Part shown: piece after piece, positions 10,080 through 21,202 of the stretch
Position numbering within the stretch: position 1 is the first letter of the stretch
Layout: each line of letters starts with the position of its first letter
Assembly (NCBI GenBank): GCA_947650285.1
Contig: CANTFL010001468.1
Coordinates: 1-64,000, forward strand
Direction: 5' to 3'
DNA from: Hyaloperonospora brassicae
Taxonomy: Eukaryota; Oomycota; Peronosporomycetes; Peronosporales; Peronosporaceae
DNA: 64,000 nt
Translations under genes and position numbers: made by a program
The notes under the pieces: model-generated
Database searches by the model: none
What the model was told of the DNA's origin: nothing
The model's input: only the letters and a program-made list of their open reading frames with translations

Positions 10080-11913
10080 CTGGCCACGTTAATGGCAATA
10101 TTAGTCTTGAGACATTTCCATCCTTGGATACTCTCTTTGACCTAGACGAAATGTATGACGGCGAATTTAGCCAAGCCTTACAGGCAGGAGAATTATCCGA
10201 GTTATTGGTCATTCAGCCGGATTTTGAGTTGAACTCATCCTCGTTATTGGAAGAGCCTGTCCTTGAGGACACAATGGCGGCATTGAATGCCCGTAGTGTA
10301 TTTGCGATCTTTAAAGATCCTCTTGATCCTTTCCATACTTTGGTAAAGCAGTTTCAAGACGTGGTGTGTCACGACCCACCGTCTGTCTTACCTCCTGACA
10401 GAGGTGTTCGTCATGAAATTGACTTAGTTCTTGGAACTAAATATTGCATAACACGGCAGTGGTCTTTACCGAAGGAACATTGTGACGTCATTGACGACTT
10501 CTTTCGTGTAAAGCACGCGGCTGGTATGGTACGTGTTAGCAAATCTCCCTCATTCCATACCTACATTCTGTGTCAGAAAGCCTAGATAAAGTGGCGCATT
10601 GTTCATGCTTACAATAATCTTATTGCAACCACCATCCAGGATCAGACACCAATCCCTAAAAAAGGTGATATTCATAACAACATGGTGGGATTTACGATGT
10701 ACAGTGCACTCGACCTAGTTGATTGATATTACCTGTCGCTCATGCAAGATAGCGATATTCCGCTGACAGCGGTCAGTACTCCGAGCGGTATGCTCTGGGA
10801 GTGGCTCGTTATGTCGCAAGGGTATCAAATGACCCAGCTACATTCAATCGTCTCGTGACGCAACTGTTTAGACATCATCGACGATATGCACAGACGTACT
10901 TCGATTACATCTTTGTCCATAGTCGTGCTATAAACGGTCGGTCAGATGTGGATAATCATATCGACCATTTACGAGCGGTGCTCGAGTGCATGCGCACAAA
11001 TAAGTTGTACGCTAACGCGTCTAAGTGCATCTTTGGTGCAGAAGAGATTCCCTTTTTAGGGTGCTTTATTGGTAAGCGAGGCCTTCGAGCGGATCCCGCT
11101 AAGGTAAAAGACATAGTTGACTGGCCGGTTCCAAAGAACCAAAAGGACTTACGTAAGTGGCTTGGCCTTGCCAATTACTTACACAAGTACAGTGCGAATT
11201 ACGCAGACATGGCTCGGCCATTATCCAATCTCTTTAAAAAGGAGTTGGAATGGTGCTGGACTAGCATTGAGCATGATGCTTTTCAATCAGTAAAGGAAAG
11301 TCTCCTTCATGCGCCAATCTTGGTTTTGCCTGATCCTGATCGATCTTTCAGTGTCGTCTGTGACGCATCTGACTTTGCCATAGGCAGTGCCCTGTTACAG
11401 ATAGATTATGATGGACGGGAACGCGTCGTTTCGTTTGAGTCTCGACAGCTGAAGGATGCAGAAAAGAACTACTTAGTTCATTACAAAGAGTTACTTGCAA
11501 TGAAGTACGCTTTAGTCAAATTCAGAGTTCATCTGCTCGGCTCCAAGCCGTTTGTGATCTATACAGATCATGCGTCACTACGCACTACGACCCAGTCGCC
11601 TCACCTCTCTCGGAGAATGGCTCGTTGGCTTTTCTTCTTTACCGAATATAACTTCGAGGTGAAGTAAAAGCCGGGCAAGCAGAATTCTTTGGCTGATGCG
11701 TTGTCACGCAGGCCTGACCATGAGCTTGCTCATGTTACGACTCTGTTGTCGTCGGTCACTGACCTAATCCGTACGGCATATGCCAAGGATGATCACTGTG
11801 TAGCTCTTCTACGTGCTCTAGGGAGCGAGGAGTTTAAGGACTCGGACATAGAATTTTCGGCACGATTACGTGCGAGGTTACATCGATATTCCATCGATCA
11901 AGGCCTGTTGTGA
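10076..11913 (+). pseudogene. E1 reverse transcriptase-RNase H relic
   Basis: 10076-10585 holds the linker and fingers (RHEIDLVLGTKYCITRQW). In-frame stops at KA*IKW and LVD*YY and a frameshift near 10800 follow. The catalytic box reads TYFDYIFVHS, so the second Asp of YxDD is Tyr. RNase H has CDASDFAIGSALLQ and YTDHASL, and a TAA interrupts FEVK*KPGK. The polymerase is inactive by two independent criteria. E2, E3 and E4 share the box change and most of the stops. Confidence 0.88.
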
Positions 11914-11925
11914 TGTAGCACGGAT

Positions 11926-13363
11926 GTGGAGGATACCCCTCGCATCGTTGTCCCTCATGATGAGGAGTTGAAGTATCGGATCCTCTATGAGGCACATGAT
12001 ACTGCGTTGAGTGGTCATCTCGGTCTTGAGAAGACCTACGGCTCAGTTAGCCACTGCTTTTGGTGGCCCAAACTATACAAATGGGTGAGCACATATGTGC
12101 GTACGTGAGAAACGTGTCAACGGGTGAAACCCTCACCTCACGTGGCCGCGGCGATGGCTAGTTTGCCTATACCCAAGGGGTGTTGGGAGTATATCAGTAT
12201 GGACTTCCTGTTCGGATTACCGAACGATTCGTCCAGAGATACGGGTATTGTGGTCTTTGTTGACCGCTTGAGCAAGATGGCTCATTTAGCGGCGGTACCG
12301 GATACCATTGATGGTGAAGGTACAGCTACGCTGTTTATTGATCGTGTGTTTCTACAACACGGTTTGCCGTTGGCAATTGTCTCTGATAGAGATCCTCGCT
12401 TCACTGGGAAGTTTTGGAAATCCATCTTCAAGGTGCTCGGCCCACGTTTTGGCATGTCCACAGCGGATCATCCGCAGACTGATGGTCAAACCGAGCGAGT
12501 GAATCGCATCATCCGTGACATCTTGCGCAGCGTTTGCGCTGAAACGCCGAAACATTGGAGCTCGATGCTCCCTGTCGCTATGTTTGAATTGAATAACGCC
12601 GTGCATGCCTCCACCGGTTACACACCGTTTTATGTGAATGGTCTCACACACCCTCACGTTCCGTTTACGCTACCACTGCGTGGTTCAGGGCTTAGTGGGG
12701 GAGGAGTTGCCGATCGGCTTACTGACATCAGCCCTGATACTGTTCAAAAACAGGTAAGCGAGTTTCTCGCAACGCGATCAAATGTCCTTCGACATGTGCA
12801 TGACGCGCTGGCTGATAGCCAAGACAAGCAGAAGGAACAAGCTGATGCTAAAGACAGAGGTGGTGTTGAACGTTATGAGGTCCGAGACCAAGTTCTTCTC
12901 AATGCTAAAAACCTACATACAAATGCAGTGTCCGCCGGCTCTAACACAAAGTTGCGTCCGCGCTTCATTGGACCATTTACGCTCGTCGCCAAGAAGGGAC
13001 TTGCGTATACGCTCAACCTTCCGCGCACACTGCGCACACACCCCCGCGTTCTACGTGGGCTTGATTAAGCCGTATCGGGATCCGTCCCACGTGAACTTGA
13101 AGGCGCTTGCGCCGCATAGGTTGGCCTTGCTATCGGTTGTTGAATCCGTATCAGGAGGTCAAGCTGAGCCTCCATCCGGGCTTGGCCCAACTACAACGCC
13201 TGGAAACGGGCTTGGCCCAACTCCAACACCTCAACACGGGCTCGCATCGCGTCGAGCGCACTCTGGGTCTTGCCCAATGTCTCACGGAGATCACTCAGCT
13301 CGAGAAGCATCTTCTCATGCTCCTCCTTCGGTATACCGATCACCTCCGACGCTGCTCGATTAG
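11926..13363 (+). pseudogene. E1 integrase relic
   Basis: The zinc-binding part (YEAHDTALSGHLG...FWWPKLYKW) is cut by TGA where a Cys is expected (YVRT*ETCQ). The core keeps all three acidic residues: ISMDFLFGLP, VSDRDPRFTGKFW and HPQTDGQTERVNR. The C-terminal SH3-like part is present (RPRFIGPFTLVAKKG). An extra C near 13041 shifts the frame in E1 only. A TAG at 13361 separates a Pro/Thr/Gly-rich linker from the chromodomain. Confidence 0.88.
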
Positions 13364-14291
13364 CAAGGGAACCGCCAGTTCCATGTGGAGCGACTCCTGA
13401 AACGACGTCGTCGTCAGGGTCAATACCAGTCTCTGGTGAAGCGGAGAGGGTACCCGGAGTCGGAGAACTCGTGGGAGTTTGAGATACCCCTTCGGCAGGA
13501 TTGCCCATACGCCGTTGATGTTTTTGAACATCGTGGCAGGGGTCATCCCCCGACCGAGAGCACTTCTCACCAATAGTGGTGGAGGCAGGTGGGTAGTTGG
13601 GTACCGCTTGACCAACACCCACATCAATCGGCACAGCCGGAGTATAGCGTGTGCGATTTCGAAACTGACCTCTGGCCTTAAGCTTGGCGTAATCATACCG
13701 AAGCTTTCGTTCGAGGCGAACATCTGCCACATCGGCACTTGCTCTGAGAGCTAACACGCTGCTGAGGTGTCGTTTCCGATGCACCCAGCGAACGAAATCG
13801 TTGTCTTCTTCATCCTGAGATTCGCCTGCGAATAAGAGGATGGGTATACCCTTCATCGGTGGAACCGGTGCACCCCGTGCTTGCGTGTCAAGTCGCAACT
13901 TGTATTGACTTTGAGTCGTCAAGTGGGGTTGCAGGTACCTCTCACGAAGTGCCTGTCGACTCGCCACCTCATCAGAAGATGTTGGCTCAGCGTCAATGGC
14001 CCACGTTGCCAAAGAACGACCTATCGATTGGCGTATACGCTCTTCCACATTGAGTGGTGTGAACAGATAGCCACGACGACCCTCTAGTGTTGCAGCAAGC
14101 TGCATACGGCGCTGAGCGCTCTCTTCTCGTTGGATAGCCAAGTGTTGTTGATCATCGAGCGGATTGGTGATGATTGCATCGCCCACTATAAGTGTTTGAT
14201 GCGGCGCCGACGGCGCGTTGAATTCGACACGCTTGGCAAATGGGTATGGTGCAGTATGAGGCGGTGCCTCTTGCACTGGTGAGTCGGACAT
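13065..14291 (-). CDS. Antisense ORF of family A, E1 copy (366 aa; ~408 codons if the TAG is passed)
   Basis: Read on the minus strand from a true ATG at 14291, about 210 bp inside the 3' LTR. It is open for 366 codons to a TAG at 13191-13193 and continues in frame to a second stop at 13065. Residues about 60-220 are helical and charged (LNVEERIRQSIGRSLATW; ESQDEEDNDFVRWVHRKRHL). Residues about 235-310 are rich in Ser, Thr, Pro, Gly and Asp. From about 320 a heptad-like coil appears (LSDLRETLGKTQSALDAMRA), running past the TAG. It has no transposase, gag or known family motif. It overlaps the sense chromodomain and integrase linker. Function unknown; an antisense regulatory or nucleic-acid-binding protein is a guess. 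Confidence 0.5.
13364..13576 (+). pseudogene. E1 integrase chromodomain
   Basis: Same frame as the E3 and E4 integrase, after the TAG. HVERLLKRRRRQGQYQ, then LVKRRGYPESENSWEFE, then PYAVDVFE match the chromodomain fold that directs chromoviral integration to marked chromatin. The usual W of VKWRGY is R. The antisense frame runs through the same bases. Confidence 0.82.
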
Positions 14292-14491
14292 TGCCCACTA
14301 TTCACCATGGATATCGTTATCGCTACATAATCCACCTCCACATCGATTCCAAGGTAGGGCGAGAGAGTCGAGGACTCATGGGGTGGCGATACCATGGTGT
14401 TTTGTGTTTTGCCAACCGTAAGGTTGAATCGCACACACACCGTCCTCTTCAACGAAAGAATTCGATTGACGTTTTGTGGAAACGTCAGTCT

Positions 14492-14503
14492 GGTAGGGGA
14501 GGG
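14492..14503 (+). promoter_or_regulatory. E1 polypurine tract
   Basis: GGTAGGGGAGGG immediately precedes the 3' LTR, the expected plus-strand primer site. Identical tracts precede the 3' LTRs of E2 (complement at 16832), E3 (27536) and E4 (complement at 29875). Confidence 0.8.
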
Positions 14504-15036
14504 TGTAAAAGGGTCACACGTCGAATGGTAGTCGACAATAGGTGTGGTGCACACAAGGGATGGGATCCCCTTTCAAGTAATATTCGAACACAAGTATCAA
14601 TTGTTGAAGACTGATGTCTGTCAACCATTGATTACGAGATCTTTTAATAAGTTTATTTAGGACATTAGCGAGTAGGTTAATTACTTTGTTCCAAGGTGTT
14701 CTTTTAGGTTAAAAGAAGAAATAAAATTTAGTTCCCATTTTGATCAACAAAAGACACGTGCCTCTCTGAGGCGTCTTGCGATCGTAAGGAAGTAGCAACG
14801 CCTTGTTAAGGCAGCTACTCCTTGTGCACTCAGTGCTGTGATTCTTTTGATTCTTTTGGTCCACCTGGAACAGGGACCGTAAGATCTCTGAGCTTGTTGA
14901 CTCTTTGAGTAGGGTTCTTTGAACCAAACCTTAGCTCTCGGAGCTGTTGACCCTTTGAGTCGTGTTCGTAGAACCAAAGTTGCTCATTGAGCGTTAAGTC
15001 TTCCTCACACTTAAGGAGCTGTGTAGCTCCGCCACA
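14504..15036 (+). repeat. E1 3' LTR
   Basis: 533 bp, TGTAAAAG...CACA. It shares several private bases with the E3 3' LTR (GACCC, the terminal CCACA, TCACACGTCGAATGG) against the E1 5' LTR, which supports duplication of E1 as a block. Confidence 0.93.
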
Positions 15037-15120
15037 CTCTTGTTTAAGTTCTTTATACGAATGTTGCTCGTTGAGCGGTAAGTCCTTCTCTGACTTATAG
15101 AGCTGTTTATCTTCCATACA
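15037..15120 (+). repeat. LTR-like terminal remnant next to the E1 3' LTR
   Basis: GTTGCTCGTTGAGCGGTAAG and AGAGCTGT, ending TACA, resemble the last ~70 bp of the family A LTR (GTTGCTCATTGAGCGTTAAG, GGAGCTGT, TACA) at lower identity. It may be the stump of an older related LTR into which E1 inserted. The same stump is at 28081-28164. Confidence 0.6.
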
Positions 15121-16297
15121 TCGTCAATGAAGCTGCGGAGTATATGGCTCGATGCTTATGGAGAGGATGGTGAAATTTTATGTGCCTCGGCCGAGACCTC
15201 GATTCAAGCGGTGAGGTCAATCTCTTTCAAATGGTCGGCTCTTCGCGGACCTCTATGTAATGAGATGCTTGATTAATCATCGCTATACAGATTGACATGG
15301 CTGCAAAGTTCGACCGGGATGGCCTTTAAAGTCGATTTCCTAGCGGCTATAGCGGTCAATGTCTAACGCTAGATGACGTGCATCGATGGCAGGTGGTTGA
15401 ATTGGGTACGATGACCTTCTTACTTTGTGGGCTAGTCAATCATTCTGCTCACACTCGACGTCAAGCGAAGCAATTTTGTATGACTTTACAATTCAATTCT
15501 TCTTAACTTCTCTTCGCGACCCGCCGTGGCGACGTTTTAGAGACGGCCAGTCCAGAGGTTCATTGAAGCTACAACTGTCGCCTTGAGCAGGGCAACTTTA
15601 TCGTCCATGTGGAGGGCACTACTACTCGATAAGCTCTCCTTGTTTAATCGATGGCGGATTGTGACCGGGCTGCAGCACTTAAACTACACAGGCAAAGGTT
15701 TAATTTATTGCACACTCTGATTTGGCTCGACTCATTAGCTTTAAGAAACGGTGGTAGATGGAGGAACCAAGTCAGTGGTATAGCGCTTTGTTACGAATTG
15801 CACGCCATACGCAAGGTGTTGTGGATAGAAATAGGGCTATTGCAGGACTCGTGGTAGATTTCCGATCCAATTGCGACGCAGTGTCCGTACTCTGCTGGCA
15901 GGACATCCGGATGGGCCACGGCTTTCATGGTAAAGTCGTCGACGGATCAACAGTAACAAGCTAGACGACCTGTACGTAGATCGCGGCGATCGGTCTTGTC
16001 CGCATCTTACGTGTGAAACCTCCATATCGGCTTCTATTTAACACGTTATCTGGGATAGATTCGTTATAGCTAGTGCGTGGCAGGACCTTCTAGCGCGATG
16101 AAGCACTAGGAGACAATAGGGACGACGGTCATCAGCTGACAGCCTTCAGTATTAATCTTCCGGATACGCATAGTCAGGCGTGGGCCAGCATCCGAACTGC
16201 TCCGGATCACATTAACGACAAGCACACGTGTCAGGACAATAATATGATGCAGCCAAACAACTTTAATGACTAATGACCCTTCCTACGATACACGCTA
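15121..16297 (+). pseudogene. Spacer copy 1: L1-like C-terminal relic
   Basis: Mostly unreadable, but near 15980-16110 one frame gives RSCPHLTCETSISASI, a stop, then HVIWDRFVIASAWQDLLA. This has the pattern of the Cys-His knuckle near the C-terminus of oomycete L1-like ORF2 proteins (CP..C.ETISH.IWDC.), with the last Cys as Arg. Upstream, ALLLDKLSLFNRWRIVTG is also compatible. In the second copy, E4 separates this relic from an RNase H relic at 37195, the order expected in such elements. Confidence 0.45.
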
Positions 16298-16831
16298 TAT
16301 AGCGTAGCTACACAGCTCCTTAAGTGTGAGGAAGACTTAACGCTCAATGAGCAACTTTGGTTCTACGAACACGACTCAAAGAGTCAACAGCTCCGAGAGC
16401 TAAGGTTTGGTTCAAAGAACCCTACTCAAAGAGTCAACAAGCTCAGAGATCTTACGGTCCCTGTTCCAGGTGGACCAAAAGAATCAAAAGAATCACAGCA
16501 CTGAGTGCACAAGGAGTAGCTGCCTTAACAAGGCGTTGCTACTTCCTTACGATCGCAAGACGCCTCAGAGAGGCACGTGTCTTTTGTTGATCAAAATGGG
16601 AACTAAATTTTATTTCTTCTTTTAACCTAAAAGAACACCTTGGAACAAAGTAATTAACCTACTCGCTAATGTCCTAAATAAACTTATTAAAAGATCTCGT
16701 AATCAATGGTTGACAGACATCAGTCTTCAACAATTGATACTTGTGTTCGAATATTACTTGAAAGGGGATCCCATCCCTTGTGTGCACCACACCTATTGTC
16801 GACTACCAGTCGACGTGTGACCCTTTTTACA
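16298..16831 (-). repeat. E2 3' LTR
   Basis: 534 bp (one extra T near its inner end). The outer terminus reads TATA rather than TGTA, exactly as in E4, and is preceded by CGCTA. The polypurine tract (complement CCCTCCCCTACC) follows at 16832-16843. Confidence 0.92.
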
Positions 16832-17043
16832 CCCTCCCCTACCAGACTGACGTTTCCACAAAACGTCAATCGAATTCTTTCGTTGAAGAGGACGGTGTGT
16901 GTGCGATTCAACCTTACGGTTGGCAAAACACAAAACACCATGGTATCGCCACCCCATGAGTCCTCGACTCTCTCGCCCTACCTTGGAATCGATGTGGAGG
17001 TGGATTATGTAGCGATAACGATATCCATGGTGAATAGTGGGCA

Positions 17044-18269
17044 ATGTCCGACTCACCAGTGCAAGAGGCACCGCCTCATACTGCACCATACCCATTTGCC
17101 AAGCGTGTCGAATTCAACGCGCCGTCGGCGCCGCATCAAACACTTATAGTGGGCGATGCAATCATCACCAATCCGCTCGATGATCAACAACACTTGGCTA
17201 TCCAACGAGAAGAGAGCGCTCAGCGCCGTATGCAGCTTGCTGCAACACTAGAGGGTCGTCGTGGCTATCTGTTCACACCACTCAATGTGGAAGAGCGTAT
17301 ACGCCAATCGATAGGTCGTTCTTTGGCAACGTGGGCCATTGACGCTGAGCCAACATCTTCTGATGAGGTGGCGAGTCGACAGGCACTTCGTGAGAGGTAC
17401 CTGCAACCCCACTTGACGACTCAAAGTCAATACAAGTTGCGACTTGACACGCAAGCACGGGGTGCACCGGTTCCACCGATGAAGGGTATACCCATCCTCT
17501 TATTCGCAGGCGAATCTCAGGATGAAGAAGACAACGATTTCGTTCGCTGGGTGCATCGGAAACGACACCTCAGCAGCGTGTTAGCTCTCAGAGCAAGTGC
17601 CGATGTGGCAGATGTTCGCCTCGAACGAAAGCTTCGGTATGATTACGCCAAGCTTAAGGCCAGAGGTCAGTTTCGAAATCGCACACGCTATACTCCGGCT
17701 GTGCCGATTGATGTGGGTGTTGGTCAAGCGGTACCCAACTACCCACCTGCCTCCACCACTATTGGTGAGAAGTGCTCTCGGTCGGGGATGACCCCTGCCA
17801 CGATGTTCAAAAACATCAACGGCGTATGGGCAATCCTGCCGAAGGGGTATCTCAAACTCCCACGAGTTCTCCGACTCCGGGTACCCTCTCCGCTTCACCA
17901 GAGACTGGTATTGACCCTGACGACGACGTCGTTTCAGGAGTCGCTCCACATGGAACTGGCGGTTCCCTTGCTAATCGAGCAGCGTCGGAGGTGATCGGTA
18001 TACCGAAGGAGGAGCATGAGAAGATGCTTCTCGAGCTGAGTGATCTCCGTGAGACATTGGGCAAGACCCAGAGTGCGCTCGACGCGATGCGAGCCCGTGT
18101 TGAGGTGTTGGAGTTGGGCCAAGCCCGTTTCCAGGCGTTGTAGTTGGGCCAAGCCCGGATGGAGGCTCAGCTTGACCTCCTGATACGGATTCAACAACCG
18201 ATAGCAAGGCCAACCTATGCGGCGCAAGCGCCTTCAAGTTCACGTGGGACGGATCCCGATACGGCTTAA
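17044..18269 (+). pseudogene. Antisense ORF of family A, E2 copy, frameshifted
   Basis: Same frame as the 366-codon antisense ORF, in E2 on the plus strand. Loss of one G from a five-G run near 17786-17790 moves the reading frame, giving a 316-codon product with a foreign tail; the true tail resumes in another frame to 18143. A single-base error in a homopolymer run is as likely as a real mutation. Confidence 0.45.
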
Positions 18270-19209
18270 TCAAGCCCACGTAGAACGCGGGGTGTGTGCG
18301 CAGTGTGCGCGGAAGGTTGAGCGTATACGCAAGTCCCTTCTTGGCGACGAGCGTAAATGGTCCAATGAAGCGCGGACGCAACTTTGTGTTAGAGCCGGCG
18401 GACACTGCATTTGTATGTAGGTTTTTAGCATTGAGAAGAACTTGGTCTCGGACCTCATAACGTTCAACACCACCTCTGTCTTTAGCATCAGCTTGTTCCT
18501 TCTGCTTGTCTTGGCTATCAGCCAGCGCGTCATGCACATGTCGAAGGACATTTGATCGCGTTGCGAGAAACTCGCTTACCTGTTTTGAACGGTATCAGGG
18601 CTGATGTCAGTAAGCCGATCGGCAACTCCTCCCCCACTAAGCCCTGAACCACGCAGTGGTAGCGTAAACGGAACGTGAGGGTGTGTGAGACCATTCACAT
18701 AAAACGGTGTGTAACCGGTGGAGGTATGCACGGCGTTATTCAATTCAAACATAGCGACAGGGAGCATCGAGCTCCAATGTTTCGGCGTTTCAGCGCAAAC
18801 CTTGCGCAAGATGTCACGGATGATGCGATTCACTCGCTCGGTTTGACCATCAGTCTGCGGATGATCCGCTGTGGACATGCCAAAACGTGGGCCGAGCACC
18901 TTGAAGATGGATTTCCAAAACTTCCCAGTGAAGCGAGGATCTCTATCAGAGACAATTGCCAACGGCAAACCGTGTTGTAGAAACTACACGATCAATAAAC
19001 AGCGTAGCTGTACCTTCACCATCAATGGTATCCGGTACCGCCGCTAAATGAGCCATCTTGCTCAAGCGGTCAACAAAGACCACAATACCCGTATCTCTGG
19101 ACGAATCGTTCGGTAATCCGAACAGGAAGTCCATACTGATATACTCCCAACCCGCGGGTATAGCGCAAACCCCAGCCATCGCCGCGGCCACGTGAGGTGA
19201 GGGTTTCAC
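17758..19209 (-). pseudogene. E2 integrase and chromodomain relic
   Basis: Reverse copy of the family A integrase with extra frameshifts near 18590, 18975 and 19150. DFLFGLP, SDRDPRF and QTERVNR are readable in separate pieces. The chromodomain is at about 17758-17970. It has Lys for Ser in ILRKVCAE and Thr for Ala in NNAVHTSTG relative to the other copies. Confidence 0.8.
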
Positions 19210-21102
19210 CCGTTGACACGTTTCTCACGTACGCACATATGTGCTCACCCATTTGTATAGTTTGGGCCACCAAAAGCAGTGGCTAACTGAGCCGTAGGTC
19301 TTCTCCAAGACCGAGATGACCACTCAACGCAGTATCATGTGCCTCATAGAGGATCCGATACTTCAACTCCTCATCATGAGGGACAACGATGCGAGGGGTG
19401 TCCTCCACATCCGTGCTACATCACAACAGGCCTTGACGATGGAATATCGATGTAACCTCGCATGTAATCGTGCCGAAAATTCTATGTCCGAGTCCTTAAA
19501 CTCCTCGCTCCCTAGAGCACGTAGAAGAGCTACACAGTGATCATCCTTGAGCTATGCCGTACGGATTAGGTCAGTGACCGACGACAACAGAGTCGTACAT
19601 GAGCAAGCTCATGGTCAGGCCTGCGTGACAACGCATCAGCCAAAGAATTCTGCTTGCCCGGCTTTTACTTCACCTCGAAGTTATATTCGGTAAAGAAGAA
19701 AAGCCAACGAGCCATTCTCCGAGAGAGGTGAGGCGACTTGGTCGTAGTGCGTAGTGACGCATGATCTGTATAGATAACAAACGGCTTGGAGCCGAGCAGA
19801 TGAACTCAGAATTTGACTAAAGCGTACTTCATTGCAAGTAACTCTTTGTAATGAACTAAAGTAGTTCTTTCTGCATCCTTCAGCTGTCGAGACTCAAACG
19901 AAACGACGCGTTCCCGTCCATCATAATCTATCTGTAACAGGGCACTGCCTATGGCAAAGTCAGATGCGTCACAGACGACACTGAAAGATCGATCAGGATC
20001 AGGCAAAACCAAGATTGGCGCATGAAGGAGACTTTCCTTTACTGATTGAAAAGCATCATGCTCAATGCTAGTCCAGCACCATTCCAACTCCTTTTAAAGA
20101 GATTGGATAATGGCCGAGCCATGTCTGCGTAATTCGCACTGTACTTGTGTAAGTAATTGGCAAGGCCAAGCCACTTGCGTAAGTCCTTTTTGTTCTTTGG
20201 AACCGGCCAGTCAACTATGTCTTTTACCTTAGCGGGATCCGCTCGAAGGCCCTCGCTACCAATAAAGCACCCTAAAAAGGGAATCTCTTCTGCACCAAGA
20301 GATGCACTTAGACGCGTTAGCGTACAACTTATTTGTGCGCATGCACTCGAGCACCGCTCGTAAATGGTCGATATGATTATCCACATCTGACCGACCGTTT
20401 ATAGCACGACTATGGACAAAGATGTAATCGAAGTACGTCTGTGCATATCGTCGATGATGTCTAAACAGTTGCGTCACGAGACGATTGAATGTAGCCGGGT
20501 CATTTGATACCCTTGCGACATAACGAGCCACTCCCAGAGCATACCGCTCGGAGTACTGACCGCTGTCAGCGGAATATCGCTATCTTGCATGAGCGACAGG
20601 TAATATCAATCAACTAGGTCGAGTGCACTGTACATCGTAAATCCCACCATGTTGTTATGAATATCACGCTTTTAGGGATTGGTGTCTGATCCTGGATGGT
20701 GGTTGAAATAAGATTATTGTAAGCATGAACAATGCGCCACTCTATCTAGGCATTCTGACACAGAATGGTAGGTATGGAATGAGGGAGATTTGCTAACACG
20801 TACCATACCAGCCGCGTGCTTTACACGAAAGAAGTCGTCAATGACGTCACAATCGTTCCTTCGGTAAAGACCACTGCCGTGTTATGCAATATTTAGTTCC
20901 AAGAACTAAGTCAATTTCATGCGAAACCTCTATCGGGAGGGTAATACATTTGGTGGGACATGACGCGCCGCGTCTTGAAACTGCTTTACCAAAGGATGGA
21001 AAGGATCAAGAGGAATTGTTATAAAGATCGCAGATACACTACGGGAATTCAATGCCGCCATTGTTCCCGGCTCTCAATACAACGAGGATGAGTTCAACTC
21101 AA
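19210..21102 (-). pseudogene. E2 reverse transcriptase-RNase H and linker relic
   Basis: Zinc-binding, RNase H and reverse transcriptase parts are broken into short frames at 19806-20087, 20039-20386 and 20256-20531. The catalytic box reads YFDYIFVHS as in the other copies. Between about 20750 and 21102 indels and substitutions against E4 become dense, so the sequence is unreliable here. Confidence 0.75.
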
Positions 21103-21202
21103 NNNNNNNNNNNNNNNNNNNNNNNNNNNNNNNNNNNNNNNNNNNNNNNNNNNNNNNNNNNNNNNNNNNNNNNNNNNNNNNNNNNNNNNNNNNNNNNNNN
21201 NN
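21103..21202. other. Assembly gap, 100 N
   Basis: Exactly 100 N, a conventional length for a gap of unknown size. It joins inverted E2 to forward E3. At least ~3 kb of E2 and ~0.9 kb of E3 would have to lie here if both are complete. Confidence 1.

Larger units (their letters stand above)
7404..15036 (+). mobile_element. Ty3/gypsy retrotransposon, family A, copy E1 (full length, 7633 bp)
   Basis: Two 533-bp LTRs bound the element, with a primer site after the left LTR and a polypurine tract before the right one. Internal order is gag, protease, reverse transcriptase, RNase H, integrase, chromodomain, so it is a chromodomain-bearing gypsy element. The sense frames carry frameshifts and stops also found in E3 and E4. 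The flanks (TGTGC left, CTCTT right) do not match, so no target duplication is visible. Confidence 0.93.
16298..21102 (-). mobile_element. Gypsy family A, copy E2, inverted, cut by the assembly gap
   Basis: The element lies in reverse, beginning with its 3' LTR and running into the N gap around the end of the protease/linker region. The 5' LTR, gag and protease are not present. It carries more small indels than the other copies, increasingly so towards the gap. At equal offset it matches E4. Confidence 0.9.
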
